Positions 45,101-57,500 of a stretch of DNA of 64,000 nucleotides are shown one piece after another (the stretch's first letter is position 1; each line of letters opens with the position of its first letter). The notes under the pieces are model-generated. The model was not told where the DNA came from and did no database searches. It was given only the letters and a program-made list of their open reading frames with translations. The DNA is taken from contig NC_030988.1 of NCBI RefSeq assembly GCF_000149955.1, positions 4,626,618 to 4,690,617 of the forward strand. Reading direction: 5' to 3'. A program made the position numbers and the translations under genes. Source of the stretch: Fusarium oxysporum f. sp. lycopersici 4287. Lineage: Eukaryota > Ascomycota > Sordariomycetes > Hypocreales > Nectriaceae.

Positions 45101-46767
45101 NNNNNNNNNNNNNNNNNNNNNNNNNNNNNNNNNACCATGAGATCGGACAATGTAGTCCTCCGCATCGGGGCTGTCCTCGTAGTGAAGACGGAAGTGAAGA
45201 CGGAAGGAGTACTGTCCTTGAAGACCCTTGAAATACCGACCATCAAGCTGCGAAAGAACCAGTACAAGGGGAGAGTCCTGGGTCAACTTGATGTGGAACT
45301 TCTCATGGTAAGCCGCCTTCCACGCAACATCAACACCAATCCAGCGCTGGCAGCATCGCCAGTCTCGATCGCGGAAGAGTCGAGTACGGTCGAAGTGAGA
45401 ATATTTCCGAATAAGATCCTCGTAAGAAATCCAGAAAACAGAGTCGCTACCAAACTTGTGGTCCATCTCCTCCTGCACTTCGGTAGTCCACTCCTTAGAG
45501 CCATCACTCCAAGCTCCATCCCAGATACCCTTGCGAACCTTACCCCAAGGATTGCGAAGCTTGACCAAGCGCTGGCCAGACTTTAGAGTACGTGCCTCCA
45601 TGATGACATAGGCATGCCCCTCAGAGATGCCATTGCGCTCACCGTAGCCGTGCTCAAGAAGACCAGTAGAAGCGCCAAAGAGGAACTCATCGTTGACTCG
45701 CGACATCTCCTTATCCCAGAACTCATCGACATCGAGAATATCAGACGTCAAGAGCTCAGTGGTAACTCCACCAGAGAGATCTTCGACACCCTCTCCATTC
45801 CAGCCACCCGCCAATGACGCATAGTCACCGTGAGCCTTGGCGTAGGCCTTCTCGAAGAGAGGAACCCAAGTCTCATTCTGATCTCTGCACTGCGCAAAGA
45901 AAAGAGCCTTGGAGCCAGTCTGGTACGTCTTGCGATAAACATTCTCGTTATCCTCACGATCGATCTGCTGCAGAAGATCTCTCTGCATGGAGGGGGAATC
46001 CCACAAAGGGGACTTGAGATAGAGTTTATCGTCGATGATGGAGTAGATCCATTCGCCATCTCGATAAAAGACAAAGCCGTAGATGCCGATCTTTGTGTTA
46101 TGGGCAACGCAGATCCGCTGTAGACCTCCTGGAACATTGGCCAGAGCCGTTAGGCCAGCCATGATCCAGCAGTCTCCTAGACTGCCCTGCTTGACGTCAC
46201 CACCACTAACCTCTTTCATGAAGGTGGGATTCTCAAAGATCTCGTGCACGCGCTTGACGGCCTTGGGAACAGCAACCTGTGACCTCAGCAGTGTTGTCCT
46301 GTTGAGCTCGAATTTCTGCGATCCCAGGTGATTCAAGCAATGGCCCTTCTCATACTTGAGATCCCAATCCTAGTAAATGCATTAGCGCCAAATTCATACG
46401 GACGACAAATAGACAGCAAACTCACTAAATCCCAGCCAGGGTCTCGATATCGCATATTCACTCGCTTGCATTCCTTGATGATCTTCTCAACCTTGCGTCG
46501 ACATTCCTCAGCGGCTCGCTCGTAACCGGCCGATAAGAGCTCGTTGGAATGGTAGGTAGCAGGAGGTTGCACGGGGTCGAATGGAAGGACGGCGAGAGCC
46601 TTGTGAAACTTGCGCTTGGAGAACTTCTTCCAGATGCGGTTGATGCTCTTTTGAGGCGGGAGCTTCTTCTTCTTCTTTTTCTTCTGGTCGTTGTTGTTGG
46701 TGGTGGCAGGTTGGGCACGAGGCCGACGAGGGTCGTCGGACTCCTCTGATGAGCTGTACCCGTGCAT
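42178..46767 (-). CDS. Calpain-family (C2) cysteine protease, gapped and partly doubled in assembly
   Basis: Exon 1 (46426-46767) starts MHGYSSSEESDDPRRP and carries a Lys-rich stretch. A 56-nt intron (46370-46425) follows, and the catalytic exon continues from 46369. The triad is complete: C181 (QGSLGDCWIMA), H366 (ISEGHAYVIMEA) and N387 (LRNPWG), followed by a calpain C2-like beta-sandwich region. Beyond the 356-N gap (43134-43489) the C-terminus is a Lys/Glu-rich coiled coil and then a Ser/Glu-rich tail. The piece 43611-45033 is repeated exactly as 45134-46556 around a 100-N gap. If merged, one ordinary gene results. Calpains make limited cytosolic cuts, usually Ca2+-linked. I cannot tell whether it corresponds to PalB/Rim13. 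The reading frame across the first gap and the exact 3' end are unverified. Confidence 0.82.
43134..43489. other. Assembly gap (356 N)
   Basis: Lies inside the calpain coding region, after the C2-like domain and before the charged C-terminal tail. Confidence 1.
43611..45033. repeat. Calpain segment, left contig end (1423 bp)
   Basis: Matches 45134-46556 base for base wherever I compared. It ends at the 100-N gap. Confidence 0.95.
45034..45133. other. Assembly gap (100 N)
   Basis: The round length of 100 is the usual convention for unknown gap size. Both flanks carry the same 1423-bp sequence. Confidence 1.
45134..46556. repeat. Calpain segment, right contig start (1423 bp)
   Basis: Second copy of 43611-45033. 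The similarity begins at the very first base after the gap. Confidence 0.95.
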
Positions 46768-47089
46768 CTTGATATGCTATAAGAATAATCGAGTAGTTTT
46801 GGAAAGGAGCTAATATAGTTCGGTACGACTTCCCCTAGACGAGAGCTAAAAGAGACACCCAGGAGTCAATACCAAATGATGTGGTAAGGAAGGATATTTA
46901 GCAACAAATGGTGAAGTAGGGTCGGAGATGAGAAGGGTACATATACCTCAATATTTGGGTGAGGAGATTACAAAAGGGCCAGGCCCCTTCACTTTCTTGT
47001 GATACGATTTCCATCTAAGGGTTCGATGACAAGGCAACGAAAAGGCGCGAAACTGGTCGCACAGCAGAGCCTCATCTCGCGCCATCTTT

Positions 47090-48130
47090 TGTTGATTCTT
47101 CACCGCTCCGCTGAAATCTGATTGAGGCCCCCTTGCTAGGGTTTGGGTGTAACAATATGAACAACTGGTAGCTGCAATTGAGATCAAGTACGAAAGGTTA
47201 CTTGAACGTGGTAGCCTGATACTGGCGTAGATCGCTCGTAACGAGGCAGCGAGCAAAGGCTCTGGGTTGAAAAAAAAGGCGTACCAACATCGGCCGCATC
47301 TGCAGAGGCCAACCTTGCGTAGAGTCCACACACACACACAAGGCTTCCGTGTCCTGGGATCATGGGTCCTCAATTTGGAGGGTCGTAGGTGATGACAGAA
47401 CCGCGGACTGGTGCTAGAGTCAGTGAAAAGTTTTCAGGCTACAACGGTGTTGTCGGTATGTAAAGATGGATCCAGTGGAAACTTATCTGACCTGGCAGCT
47501 TCTGGATTGCAGTTGTCAGTATGCTGGTGTCCTGAAGCCTTCTGAGCAGCGCGAATTGTTGAACACTAGTCTCTCTTGCATGCATGTGTCATAAGTTATA
47601 AGTGGTCAAGACGCTGCCTTCATGAATCGTCTATCTAATGCTGACTGAATATGTACATGGTCAACTAGCGATAAGCTATTTGAAGATGAAACATCCTAAC
47701 GTTGAATTTGCTCACCTTCAAAAGGTGGAAGCAAGGCTGGAACAGCAGTGCTCAAGTCACGCCATTCAAGCCATTTTCAAGCCCCCTACCTTCACCATCA
47801 ACTAACCGAGCCCCATCAATCCATTATCTTTACAACTCGTCCTGGTTCACTTAAAGATAAACCGGTGAAACACCAACGCTTTCTTCAATACGATCCATTT
47901 CTAATAGAGTCAAACGTGATTTCAATACCGCAGCAAACATGTGAGTTGATTCTCGGGCTCGTCGCGACTGCGGTTGGCCATAAGGCTGAGGTCTGAGGGG
48001 GCCAGGATGTACACTCTAAATGGTGCCACCCATCAATTCGGTGCAAAGCTTAGCTCATTTGATGCACGGGCGTTTGGTGTGACTACGATCTATGCCACTG
48101 GAGCCCTGCGTGCCTGAAGGATGAGACAGA
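47090..48130. repeat. Diverged repeat family A, copy 1
   Basis: Shares many blocks in the same order with 51510-52560, for example CTTCACCGCTCCGCTGA, CCAACCTTGCGTAGAGTCCA and GCTAGAGTCAGTGAAAAGTT. No intact coding frame is conserved between copies. Confidence 0.7.
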
Positions 48131-48214
48131 GGCCCGCTTAACCGTCGCGGTTACCGTGTAAGGTACCCACCCCACAATGGGCTTTATCTGGTCTTGATGA
48201 AGGAGGGCTGGGAG

Positions 48215-48400
48215 GGCCGTGCTTAGCGCAGTACACCGCTGCATATGGAGACGCGTATACAGAGTACCGTGCCGCAATGTCGCCTCATTACCGTTGTACT
48301 TGAGTACATCCACGACCCCAAGATATTCAGCTTCTCGGCTACAGAGCCGTATTGCTCCAGGACCCGCACTCTGTCTGTCCCGGCGATTGACCGTGATTGA
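48215..48400. repeat. Diverged repeat family B, copy 1
   Basis: Resembles 61395-61575, including AGTACATCCACGACCCCAA, TTCAGCTTCTC and CCCCGGCGATTGAC-like blocks. Confidence 0.65.
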
Positions 48401-48849
48401 CACCGCCATTGACAACTTTGACGCCGGGTGATATACAAAGTGATGTATCGGGCAAACTACGACACAAGGGTACTCACAGGCGACCGAGGACGATCAAGCC
48501 CGCGACTTGCCATTGGTTTGACAGGATGTTGGTAAACTGTGTAGGTTGTAAATATTGGTATGAAGACCCAAATTCTGTCTAGATCATCGCACTTCCCGTC
48601 CACGAGGTATATTGGAACCAAACGGAGGAGAGAACGCTAATCCCCCGGCGGCATAAGATTGGGTTCCGGTAGTAATTGGCAAAGTTGGCGTTGGGCGGCA
48701 TGCTAGCCCTGAAAATTCCTTGCTGGCTTGCCTTTGAAAAAGAAGCTCTGCTGCGACATATAAGAAGGAGTATTGCCCCGTTATCAAGTATCAAGCCAGC
48801 ATATTCTTTCAAAACCATAGCCTAAACTAATCTACATTATCCGCCCAAA

Positions 48850-49218
48850 ATGCCTTACAACCCCACGCGTACTTATTTTCATGTTGGCATATGGTATATC
48901 CGATTCTTCCATGCAGAAGACACCCGCCGCAAACTGCAGCAAGAATACGCAACTGACGACGAGTTGGCGAGTTTTGAGAGTCAGACACACTACAATTCGA
49001 ATCGGGTCATAATCTAATATCGCATAGGGATCGTGAAAGAATCTGAAATGCCAACCCAGAAGGAGTGGGCAAGGTTTGTGGAGGATGGTTACCCTCAAGC
49101 TCCCAGGGAGGAATATCTTGTTCAGCGCAATCCTGGCCTCAAAGGCGCTGCGCGTCAATTGAAAGGGTTGGTCGTCAAGACAGGAGATCTGCTTTCAGAA
49201 TTTATCTCTCCGCGATAA
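48850..49218 (+). CDS. Small two-exon hypothetical protein (106 aa)
   Basis: Exons 48850-48979 and 49028-49218 join in phase across a 48-nt intron (GTCAGA, CTAAT branch, CATAG). The start context is AAAATGCC and a TATA-like box lies about 90 bp upstream. The product begins MPYNPTRTYFHVGIWYIRFF and continues helical and charged (AEDTRRKLQQEYATDDEL; TQKEWARFVEDGYPQAPRE) to LLSEFISPR. There are no cysteines and no signal peptide; the family is unknown. It is an island gene within repeat-rich DNA, so probably lineage-specific. Confidence 0.55.
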
Positions 49219-50838
49219 GTCAGATCTAGCTATGCCTATTTTGCGCCAGTGGATAGACATATGATGAGAGGAAAATACATAAGCTGTATAAACTTGCTGT
49301 GGTGACATATTTTATTGAGTCTTGTTGGCTATACCATATTGACACAATTGAAAATCTCCATAAATGCACCTTGCATGCAAGTGAGGATCTGTCATCGCTG
49401 TGAATTGCATAGTCCTTTCTCGAGGATTGCCTGTAACACTTTAGCCTTTCTTTCACAGCCAAGTCAGATATGATACGGAGACACAAAATAATGGATACCA
49501 GGCGCTTTCAAGGCCTTGAAAAGCCACATGCTCCTGACTCATAAACAAAATTGATTCGCGACTGACCCTTAGCATGGATCCACCCATATGCTTTTCCGAT
49601 AGTAACCCGCAGGCTCAACTACAGGGGAAAGGACCTGGTTGAGTGTGCCAGAAGCAGATGTGAAAATTTTGTAACGGGCTCCCAATCAAGTAGCTGAGGA
49701 TATTGCCATTAGGCAGGCAAGCCGCTTGCTTTTTGGTTCTTCATGCCGCAGCCGTTTAGAGGGCCACGACAAGGGTAACGCGATCAGACGAACAAGCAAC
49801 ATCGATGCGAGGCGCGCACACGGCCAGCTGATAATTGAACTTGAGCGACTTTGAGCTGTCTAGCGTGTAAACCTGGAAGACGGGGTCACGACTTGAAGTC
49901 TATGAAACGCAAACACATCAGTGTCCTGCGCACAGAAGCGTAACGAGAGGAGGTACGTAGTGACTAGGATTTTGCATGAACAAGGGTTCTTTCGTTTCCC
50001 CGGAGTCCTCCACAATTCGAGCTGTACTGCGTGGTTTGCGCCCCATTAATCTGGAACAGCATGTAGACCCGCGCAATTGGTGGGGGAGACGTCCAATGAT
50101 ATGGATTTATTTGAGATAGCTGAGGTCCGTGTTTGTTCTGAATCCTCGTTGCATATACAATTGACCCCCTGAATGATTGCCAGTGGATACCTAATCCTGG
50201 CTATCCTTGCAGTTCATTGGCTACTGGCCCAAACTTATCGATAACGGTATCGCCAATCAGACCTTCTAAAGTCTAATGTTTTCAGCCTTCTAAATGGCTA
50301 GAAATGACCCTCACCACCCCAACTAGCTCGTCCACTGACAATTATTCAAGGGTCAGATTGTAATAAAACGGGCCGCAAAGGCAAGGCTGGTAGCCAGCAA
50401 GGTGGCCGGTCAGGCCTTTGAATAGACGATCATGAACCCCTGAAGCGCCACATGCGTCGTCAAGCTCGGCACTGAACTGTGCCAAATTGGGCTTTGTAAT
50501 CCCTGGAGCCCTTTTGATAAACAAAGGCGCTATGAGCCCGCCGGGTGATGGAAATGCCAGTTTGCATTGCATCACGTCCCTGCTCGCGCTAACTTTAGAC
50601 TGATTAGACATGCCCTCAGATGAGCCGCGGTGCTCATACTTTGGATGCACCACTCTGCAGCAAACCCAACAGTAGAAGCATCGCTTATGCAGAATTTACT
50701 TAACCAGGAGCATGGAAACTAGATACCGGGGATCAGCGCGAAAGACGGGAGAGAGGCAGGGGTGAAGGGACAACAGATGGTCGGTGCTATGAACTCCAGA
50801 CACGACCAACTGCCCAAAGAACTCTGAGAGCAAGGGTA
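49219..50838. other. Intergenic
   Basis: No gene supported. Around 49880-49905 a motif like CTTGAAGTCTATGAAACGC recurs in diverged form near 51263 and 58250, pointing to further old repeats. Confidence 0.4.
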
Positions 50839-51509
50839 ACTTGATTGAGGCTGTCTTTGGTTTCCTGGATACCCCCCAGAGGAGTTACAGTATGTCTGAA
50901 GCAAAGGTCTGCGATCTCTCTTCACTACGCACGAGTTCCCGAGTGATGAGACAATGACTTGAAGATACAGTTGCCACGCATAAGACGCACGCTCAGCGTA
51001 GAACAGTGTGGTAAGCACCGACTGTTAACAGTACCGACACCGACCTGCTCAGATATGTTGATATGCTTACTAGTTACAATGGCGAGCAAACTAGATACAT
51101 TTTGGTCATTTAATAAGGATCGCTTTCGTGGCTTCGTCAAGCATACAGTTACAAATCACCAGTAACCTCGATGCAGTGCACACCGCTACTCGTAGCTCAC
51201 CATGAATGTTTTGGCGGACTTTGGCTGTCTAAAATGTAGCCTGACAAGTCAGCGCCACGACCTGAAGTCTATGAAGCGACAAGAGGGGATTTCAGGGATA
51301 GGAAAAGCTCTGGCGGTTGTTAAGTACACAACAGCCCTGTGGCAGGGGTACAATATGATACAGGGTTTAGCAGTAAAAATATGTGACATACACAATGAGT
51401 TGGTTGATAGTGCTGTGCTCTTATTCACGGCGCAATGATGAGGCCAAAAGGAAATAGTACAAGTCCGGTAACAAATCACAGCCTCATCCCTCTCCATAGC
51501 TCCCCGTTT

Positions 51510-52560
51510 GTTGTTTCTTCGCCGCTCCGCTGATATCTGATTGAGGCCCCCGTGCTAGAGTTGATGTGTGACAATACGAACAACTAGCGGCTGCAATTAG
51601 GATCAAGAATGGGCTAGCATGCTGATGCTGACGTAGGTCGCTTGTGACGCGGCTGTGAGCAAAGGCTCCGGGATGGAAGAGAGGCGTAGCAACATCGGTT
51701 GCACCTGCAGAGACCAACCTTGCGTAGAGTCCACACACACGAGACTTCCGTATCCTGGAGCCCACGGTCTTAAATTAGAGTCGCGTAGGCGATGCCAGTA
51801 GTGCGGGCTGGTGCTAGAGTCAGTGAAAAGTTTTAAAGCTGCAGCTGCATTTGTGACACAGCGGTGCTGTGAGCGTGTAGAGATGGATCCAGCGAAGTTT
51901 GACTTGATCTAGCATGTTGGATAACAATTGACAGGATACTGGTGTTCTGAGGCCATCGAAGCGGCACAAACTGTTGAGCATAAGTCTCTTGTATGTACGT
52001 GTTATGTGTGGCAAGTGTCTGTCTAATGCGGACCCAATATGTACATGATGAATCAGCGATACGGTATTGGACGATGAACCATCCCAGATTTGCTCATGTT
52101 CAAAAGGGGAGGCAAGGTAGGGACAACAGGGCTCGAGATATGCCATTCATGTCTTTTTCAACCCACCTCCATAAATACATTATCTTCACCATTGCCTTGA
52201 TTTCGCTTGGAAAATAAATAGGTAAATCACCAACACTTTCTACGATGCGGCTCATTTCGAGTAGAATTGATGGTAAGTTTCAATACCCCAGCGAATTTGC
52301 GAATCGATCTTCGTGCCCATCTCGACTGCAGTCGGTCATGAGGCTGAAGTCTGAGCGAGACAGCATAAACACGTTAATTGGTGCCACCAATCAATTCAGT
52401 CTGTGGTGTAGCTCGTTTGTGCACGGGAGCATGCGAATGTGGCGTGTCACTGGAGCCCTGTGTGCAAGGATGAGATGGCGATGCGCTTCATATACGGTTA
52501 CCGTTAATGCACACGCTCAGCCATCGTGAAGAATAACTAGGTAGAACCAGCAACGTAGAC
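51510..52560. repeat. Diverged repeat family A, copy 2
   Basis: Partner of 47090-48130. It appears again at about 55209-56260 only because of the contig overlap. Confidence 0.7.
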
Positions 52561-53080
52561 ATGCACACTGGCTACTAAGATGCATAGGTCAGACAGCTTT
52601 GAGCGGTGCATATCAGCTCTGATGTAAAGAACACATATAGGCTAACGTTACTAGGTGGTAGCATCGCTATTCAAAGACGCAATCTTGAGCGACCTTGCGG
52701 TGCCTGGCATGTAATCTGACAGGTCTATCACCCTTTGGGGTCTCTGAAATGGAGAAGGAAGGTAACAGGAAAGGCTCCGGCGGTTGCCAAGTAGACACCA
52801 GCTCACCGGTAGGGAACCGGTATGAAACAAGGCCCGTCGTCTCATCCGCGCTGTCATTAATGCTGTGTCCCCGATAGCTGGGATAGGTCCCGGAGTGTAG
52901 GCCGAAGTGTGATAAGCTAAATTTAATACTCTCCTAAGAGGGGTCAAATGACTCAATTGTGTAGGATGGGAGGCCCGCAGTTAGGGCAGGTAACTAATAA
53001 TAGCACTATTAATGGCTGCAACACGCGGATTGGCCTTTACACAGCCACCGCTGTTTATTCCTATGCTGCTATTTAAAATC

Positions 53081-53653
53081 CTACTTCTTCCCGGATCTGA
53101 TGATAGGGCCATTATGTTGCGTTCCCTTAATCTCGCTATTCCCGTCTGGAAGATTGTCACTTATTTTCGTTGAGCCACAGATCATGCTGTCGTACGTAGT
53201 AGTCGTCGATGTTTTGCCATATCCCCCGGCGTGATAGACAATATCACCATTGTGCTGATCACCGGGTCCAAACTGCACACAGTCCTTATACATAACATGT
53301 CGCTGTTCAGAGTTGGCTTGGCCACTATCAGGTCCTACATAGCGTATTTGCCCATTATGTTGCAGCCCTCCAAAGGCGACGTGACGCTCGTGAATAACCG
53401 TTTGGTCCGGTGTCTGCTTCATAGTTAATCTCTAGAAACACTAAATTCAGCTCACTCATATTACCTTCTGACTACCATGAGTATGTGGAAAGGTACTCGG
53501 AGGAATCCCATAACTCTCGAGTATTGCAATGAACATGTCACGTATTTCTGCTTCTTGGCTTTTGTAGGGGTGATCTGATTCATTGCGTGACGTTGAGTCG
53601 GGGTTGTTAGGATCCCGGGATGCATCCGCAGTAGGCTTTGGGGTGAGAGTCAT
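53081..53653 (-). CDS. Small protein with three QHNG repeats (173 aa)
   Basis: Exon 1 53465-53653 and exon 2 53081-53413 join in phase 0 across a 51-nt intron (GTAATA...AAGCAG). I start at MTLTPKPTADAS because the sequence before it looks like a fungal leader. An earlier in-frame ATG (MNIKVKPFALITLFFSF) would add a hydrophobic N-terminus that could act as a signal peptide. Residues 1-60 are polar, with a helix (AEIRDMFIAILESYGI). The C-terminal half has three Gly-rich repeats containing QHNG followed by x-I: residues 81-84, 116-119 and 162-165. Spacing is 35 and 46 residues. Gly/Asn turns with alternating hydrophobics suggest a beta-solenoid, as in amyloid-forming fungal signalling domains (inference). 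No known family is identified. Confidence 0.65.
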
Positions 53654-54035
53654 TGGAAATATTAGATAGTTGGAAATGGTGTTGTTGGTGGGAGGAGAAT
53701 TGAATGAGAAGAACAAAGTAATAAGGGCAAAAGGTTTGACTTTTATATTCACAGGCTCAGCCTTGATAGTGGACTACTCCACAGAGCTTTCAAAAGAATA
53801 CGGAACAATAGGGATATGTAACAAGCTAAACGGCAAGGCCTCATTTTCGGGGTGGTATCATGCAAGCCACAGCTTTGATCTCTCACGAGGTGGGCTGATC
53901 GTGGGGCTGTTGACGAAGAGGGTGTTGTCCGAGCTAGTGGCGGTGGTTGGTATACCTGTTGCAGGTCGCCGGGATTACAAGTGTGCAAAACTTGGCCCTG
54001 ATTGACCAAGACTTGCCACCTTAGATTTCTTTGAA

Positions 54036-54170
54036 GGGTTATTATTTATATTAGAAGTAATAAAATATAATAAAATAGTAAAATATTTAGAACTTTAAAA
54101 AGAATTTTATTTAATTTTATTTATATATATTTATAGGATATTTAGAGAGATAATGCAGATATAAGTATTC
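54036..54170. other. AT-rich island
   Basis: A short stretch made almost only of A and T (TAATAAAATATAATAAAATA-like), sharply different from its flanks. It recurs at 57736-57870 through the contig overlap. It could be RIP-degraded transposon residue or a tail of a retroelement. Confidence 0.5.
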
Positions 54171-54437
54171 TGGGGCTTGTACCAGCGCTAACATTTATAA
54201 CCCCGGCGACCTGTACATTTTTGTGAGCACGAATTGATACGCTACAGCCCGCAGGGATCTGAGATGTTAGCGCGAGACCAGAGTTTGCCACTTCAAGATA
54301 TATTCAGCGATGCTGTACCCTTGGTTCTTGTTTTGTTCGAGAACTTACAAGTAATACACCACAGGCTATATTCTGGACACGTAAGATGCGCGCTCGAGAT
54401 ACCCCCTGGACACCATCCATTCGAGCCGCCAAGAAAT

Positions 54438-54537
54438 NNNNNNNNNNNNNNNNNNNNNNNNNNNNNNNNNNNNNNNNNNNNNNNNNNNNNNNNNNNNNNN
54501 NNNNNNNNNNNNNNNNNNNNNNNNNNNNNNNNNNNNN
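54438..54537. other. Assembly gap (100 N)
   Basis: A convention-length gap with identical 3.6-kb flanks on both sides. Confidence 1.
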
Positions 54538-57500
54538 ACTTGATTGAGGCTGTCTTTGGTTTCCTGGATACCCCCCAGAGGAGTTACAGTATGTCTGAAG
54601 CAAAGGTCTGCGATCTCTCTTCACTACGCACGAGTTCCCGAGTGATGAGACAATGACTTGAAGATACAGTTGCCACGCATAAGACGCACGCTCAGCGTAG
54701 AACAGTGTGGTAAGCACCGACTGTTAACAGTACCGACACCGACCTGCTCAGATATGTTGATATGCTTACTAGTTACAATGGCGAGCAAACTAGATACATT
54801 TTGGTCATTTAATAAGGATCGCTTTCGTGGCTTCGTCAAGCATACAGTTACAAATCACCAGTAACCTCGATGCAGTGCACACCGCTACTCGTAGCTCACC
54901 ATGAATGTTTTGGCGGACTTTGGCTGTCTAAAATGTAGCCTGACAAGTCAGCGCCACGACCTGAAGTCTATGAAGCGACAAGAGGGGATTTCAGGGATAG
55001 GAAAAGCTCTGGCGGTTGTTAAGTACACAACAGCCCTGTGGCAGGGGTACAATATGATACAGGGTTTAGCAGTAAAAATATGTGACATACACAATGAGTT
55101 GGTTGATAGTGCTGTGCTCTTATTCACGGCGCAATGATGAGGCCAAAAGGAAATAGTACAAGTCCGGTAACAAATCACAGCCTCATCCCTCTCCATAGCT
55201 CCCCGTTTGTTGTTTCTTCGCCGCTCCGCTGATATCTGATTGAGGCCCCCGTGCTAGAGTTGATGTGTGACAATACGAACAACTAGCGGCTGCAATTAGG
55301 ATCAAGAATGGGCTAGCATGCTGATGCTGACGTAGGTCGCTTGTGACGCGGCTGTGAGCAAAGGCTCCGGGATGGAAGAGAGGCGTAGCAACATCGGTTG
55401 CACCTGCAGAGACCAACCTTGCGTAGAGTCCACACACACGAGACTTCCGTATCCTGGAGCCCACGGTCTTAAATTAGAGTCGCGTAGGCGATGCCAGTAG
55501 TGCGGGCTGGTGCTAGAGTCAGTGAAAAGTTTTAAAGCTGCAGCTGCATTTGTGACACAGCGGTGCTGTGAGCGTGTAGAGATGGATCCAGCGAAGTTTG
55601 ACTTGATCTAGCATGTTGGATAACAATTGACAGGATACTGGTGTTCTGAGGCCATCGAAGCGGCACAAACTGTTGAGCATAAGTCTCTTGTATGTACGTG
55701 TTATGTGTGGCAAGTGTCTGTCTAATGCGGACCCAATATGTACATGATGAATCAGCGATACGGTATTGGACGATGAACCATCCCAGATTTGCTCATGTTC
55801 AAAAGGGGAGGCAAGGTAGGGACAACAGGGCTCGAGATATGCCATTCATGTCTTTTTCAACCCACCTCCATAAATACATTATCTTCACCATTGCCTTGAT
55901 TTCGCTTGGAAAATAAATAGGTAAATCACCAACACTTTCTACGATGCGGCTCATTTCGAGTAGAATTGATGGTAAGTTTCAATACCCCAGCGAATTTGCG
56001 AATCGATCTTCGTGCCCATCTCGACTGCAGTCGGTCATGAGGCTGAAGTCTGAGCGAGACAGCATAAACACGTTAATTGGTGCCACCAATCAATTCAGTC
56101 TGTGGTGTAGCTCGTTTGTGCACGGGAGCATGCGAATGTGGCGTGTCACTGGAGCCCTGTGTGCAAGGATGAGATGGCGATGCGCTTCATATACGGTTAC
56201 CGTTAATGCACACGCTCAGCCATCGTGAAGAATAACTAGGTAGAACCAGCAACGTAGACATGCACACTGGCTACTAAGATGCATAGGTCAGACAGCTTTG
56301 AGCGGTGCATATCAGCTCTGATGTAAAGAACACATATAGGCTAACGTTACTAGGTGGTAGCATCGCTATTCAAAGACGCAATCTTGAGCGACCTTGCGGT
56401 GCCTGGCATGTAATCTGACAGGTCTATCACCCTTTGGGGTCTCTGAAAATGGAGAAGGAAGGTAACAGGAAAGGCTCCGGCGGTTGCCAAGTAGACACCA
56501 GCTCACCGGTAGGGAACCGGTATGAAACAAGGCCCGTCGTCTCATCCGCGCTGTCATTAATGCTGTGTCCCCGATAGCTGGGATAGGTCCCGGAGTGTAG
56601 GCCGAAGTGTGATAAGCTAAATTTAATACTCTCCTAAGAGGGGTCAAATGACTCAATTGTGTAGGATGGGAGGCCCGCAGTTAGGGCAGGTAACTAATAA
56701 TAGCACTATTAATGGCTGCAACACGCGGATTGGCCTTTACACAGCCACCGCTGTTTATTCCTATGCTGCTATTTAAAATCCTACTTCTTCCCGGATCTGA
56801 TGATAGGGCCATTATGTTGCGTTCCCTTAATCTCGCTATTCCCGTCTGGAAGATTGTCACTTATTTTCGTTGAGCCACAGATCATGCTGTCGTACGTAGT
56901 AGTCGTCGATGTTTTGCCATATCCCCCGGCGTGATAGACAATATCACCATTGTGCTGATCACCGGGTCCAAACTGCACACAGTCCTTATACATAACATGT
57001 CGCTGTTCAGAGTTGGCTTGGCCACTATCAGGTCCTACATAGCGTATTTGCCCATTATGTTGCAGCCCTCCAAAGGCGACGTGACGCTCGTGAATAACCG
57101 TTTGGTCCGGTGTCTGCTTCATAGTTAATCTCTAGAAACACTAAATTCAGCTCACTCATATTACCTTCTGACTACCATGAGTATGTGGAAAGGTACTCGG
57201 AGGAATCCCATAACTCTCGAGTATTGCAATGAACATGTCACGTATTTCTGCTTCTTGGCTTTTGTAGGGGTGATCTGATTCATTGCGTGACGTTGAGTCG
57301 GGGTTGTTAGGATCCCGGGATGCATCCGCAGTAGGCTTTGGGGTGAGAGTCATTGGAAATATTAGATAGTTGGAAATGGTGTTGTTGGTGGGAGGAGAAT
57401 TGAATGAGAAGAACAAAGTAATAAGGGCAAAAGGTTTGACTTTTATATTCACAGGCTCAGCCTTGATAGTGGACTACTCCACAGAGCTTTCAAAAGAATA

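Larger units (their letters stand above)
46768..48849. other. Intergenic, largely diverged repeats
   Basis: Contains the first copies of two diverged repeat families (47090-48130 and 48215-48400), a (CA)n tract near 47331 and a TATA-like ATATAAGA near 48758 serving the next gene. No other gene supported. Confidence 0.45.
50839..54437. repeat. 3.6-kb segment, left contig end
   Basis: Same sequence as 54538-58137 except for one A in an A-run (AAA at 52747-52749 against AAAA at 56446-56449). It ends exactly at the 100-N gap. Confidence 0.95.
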
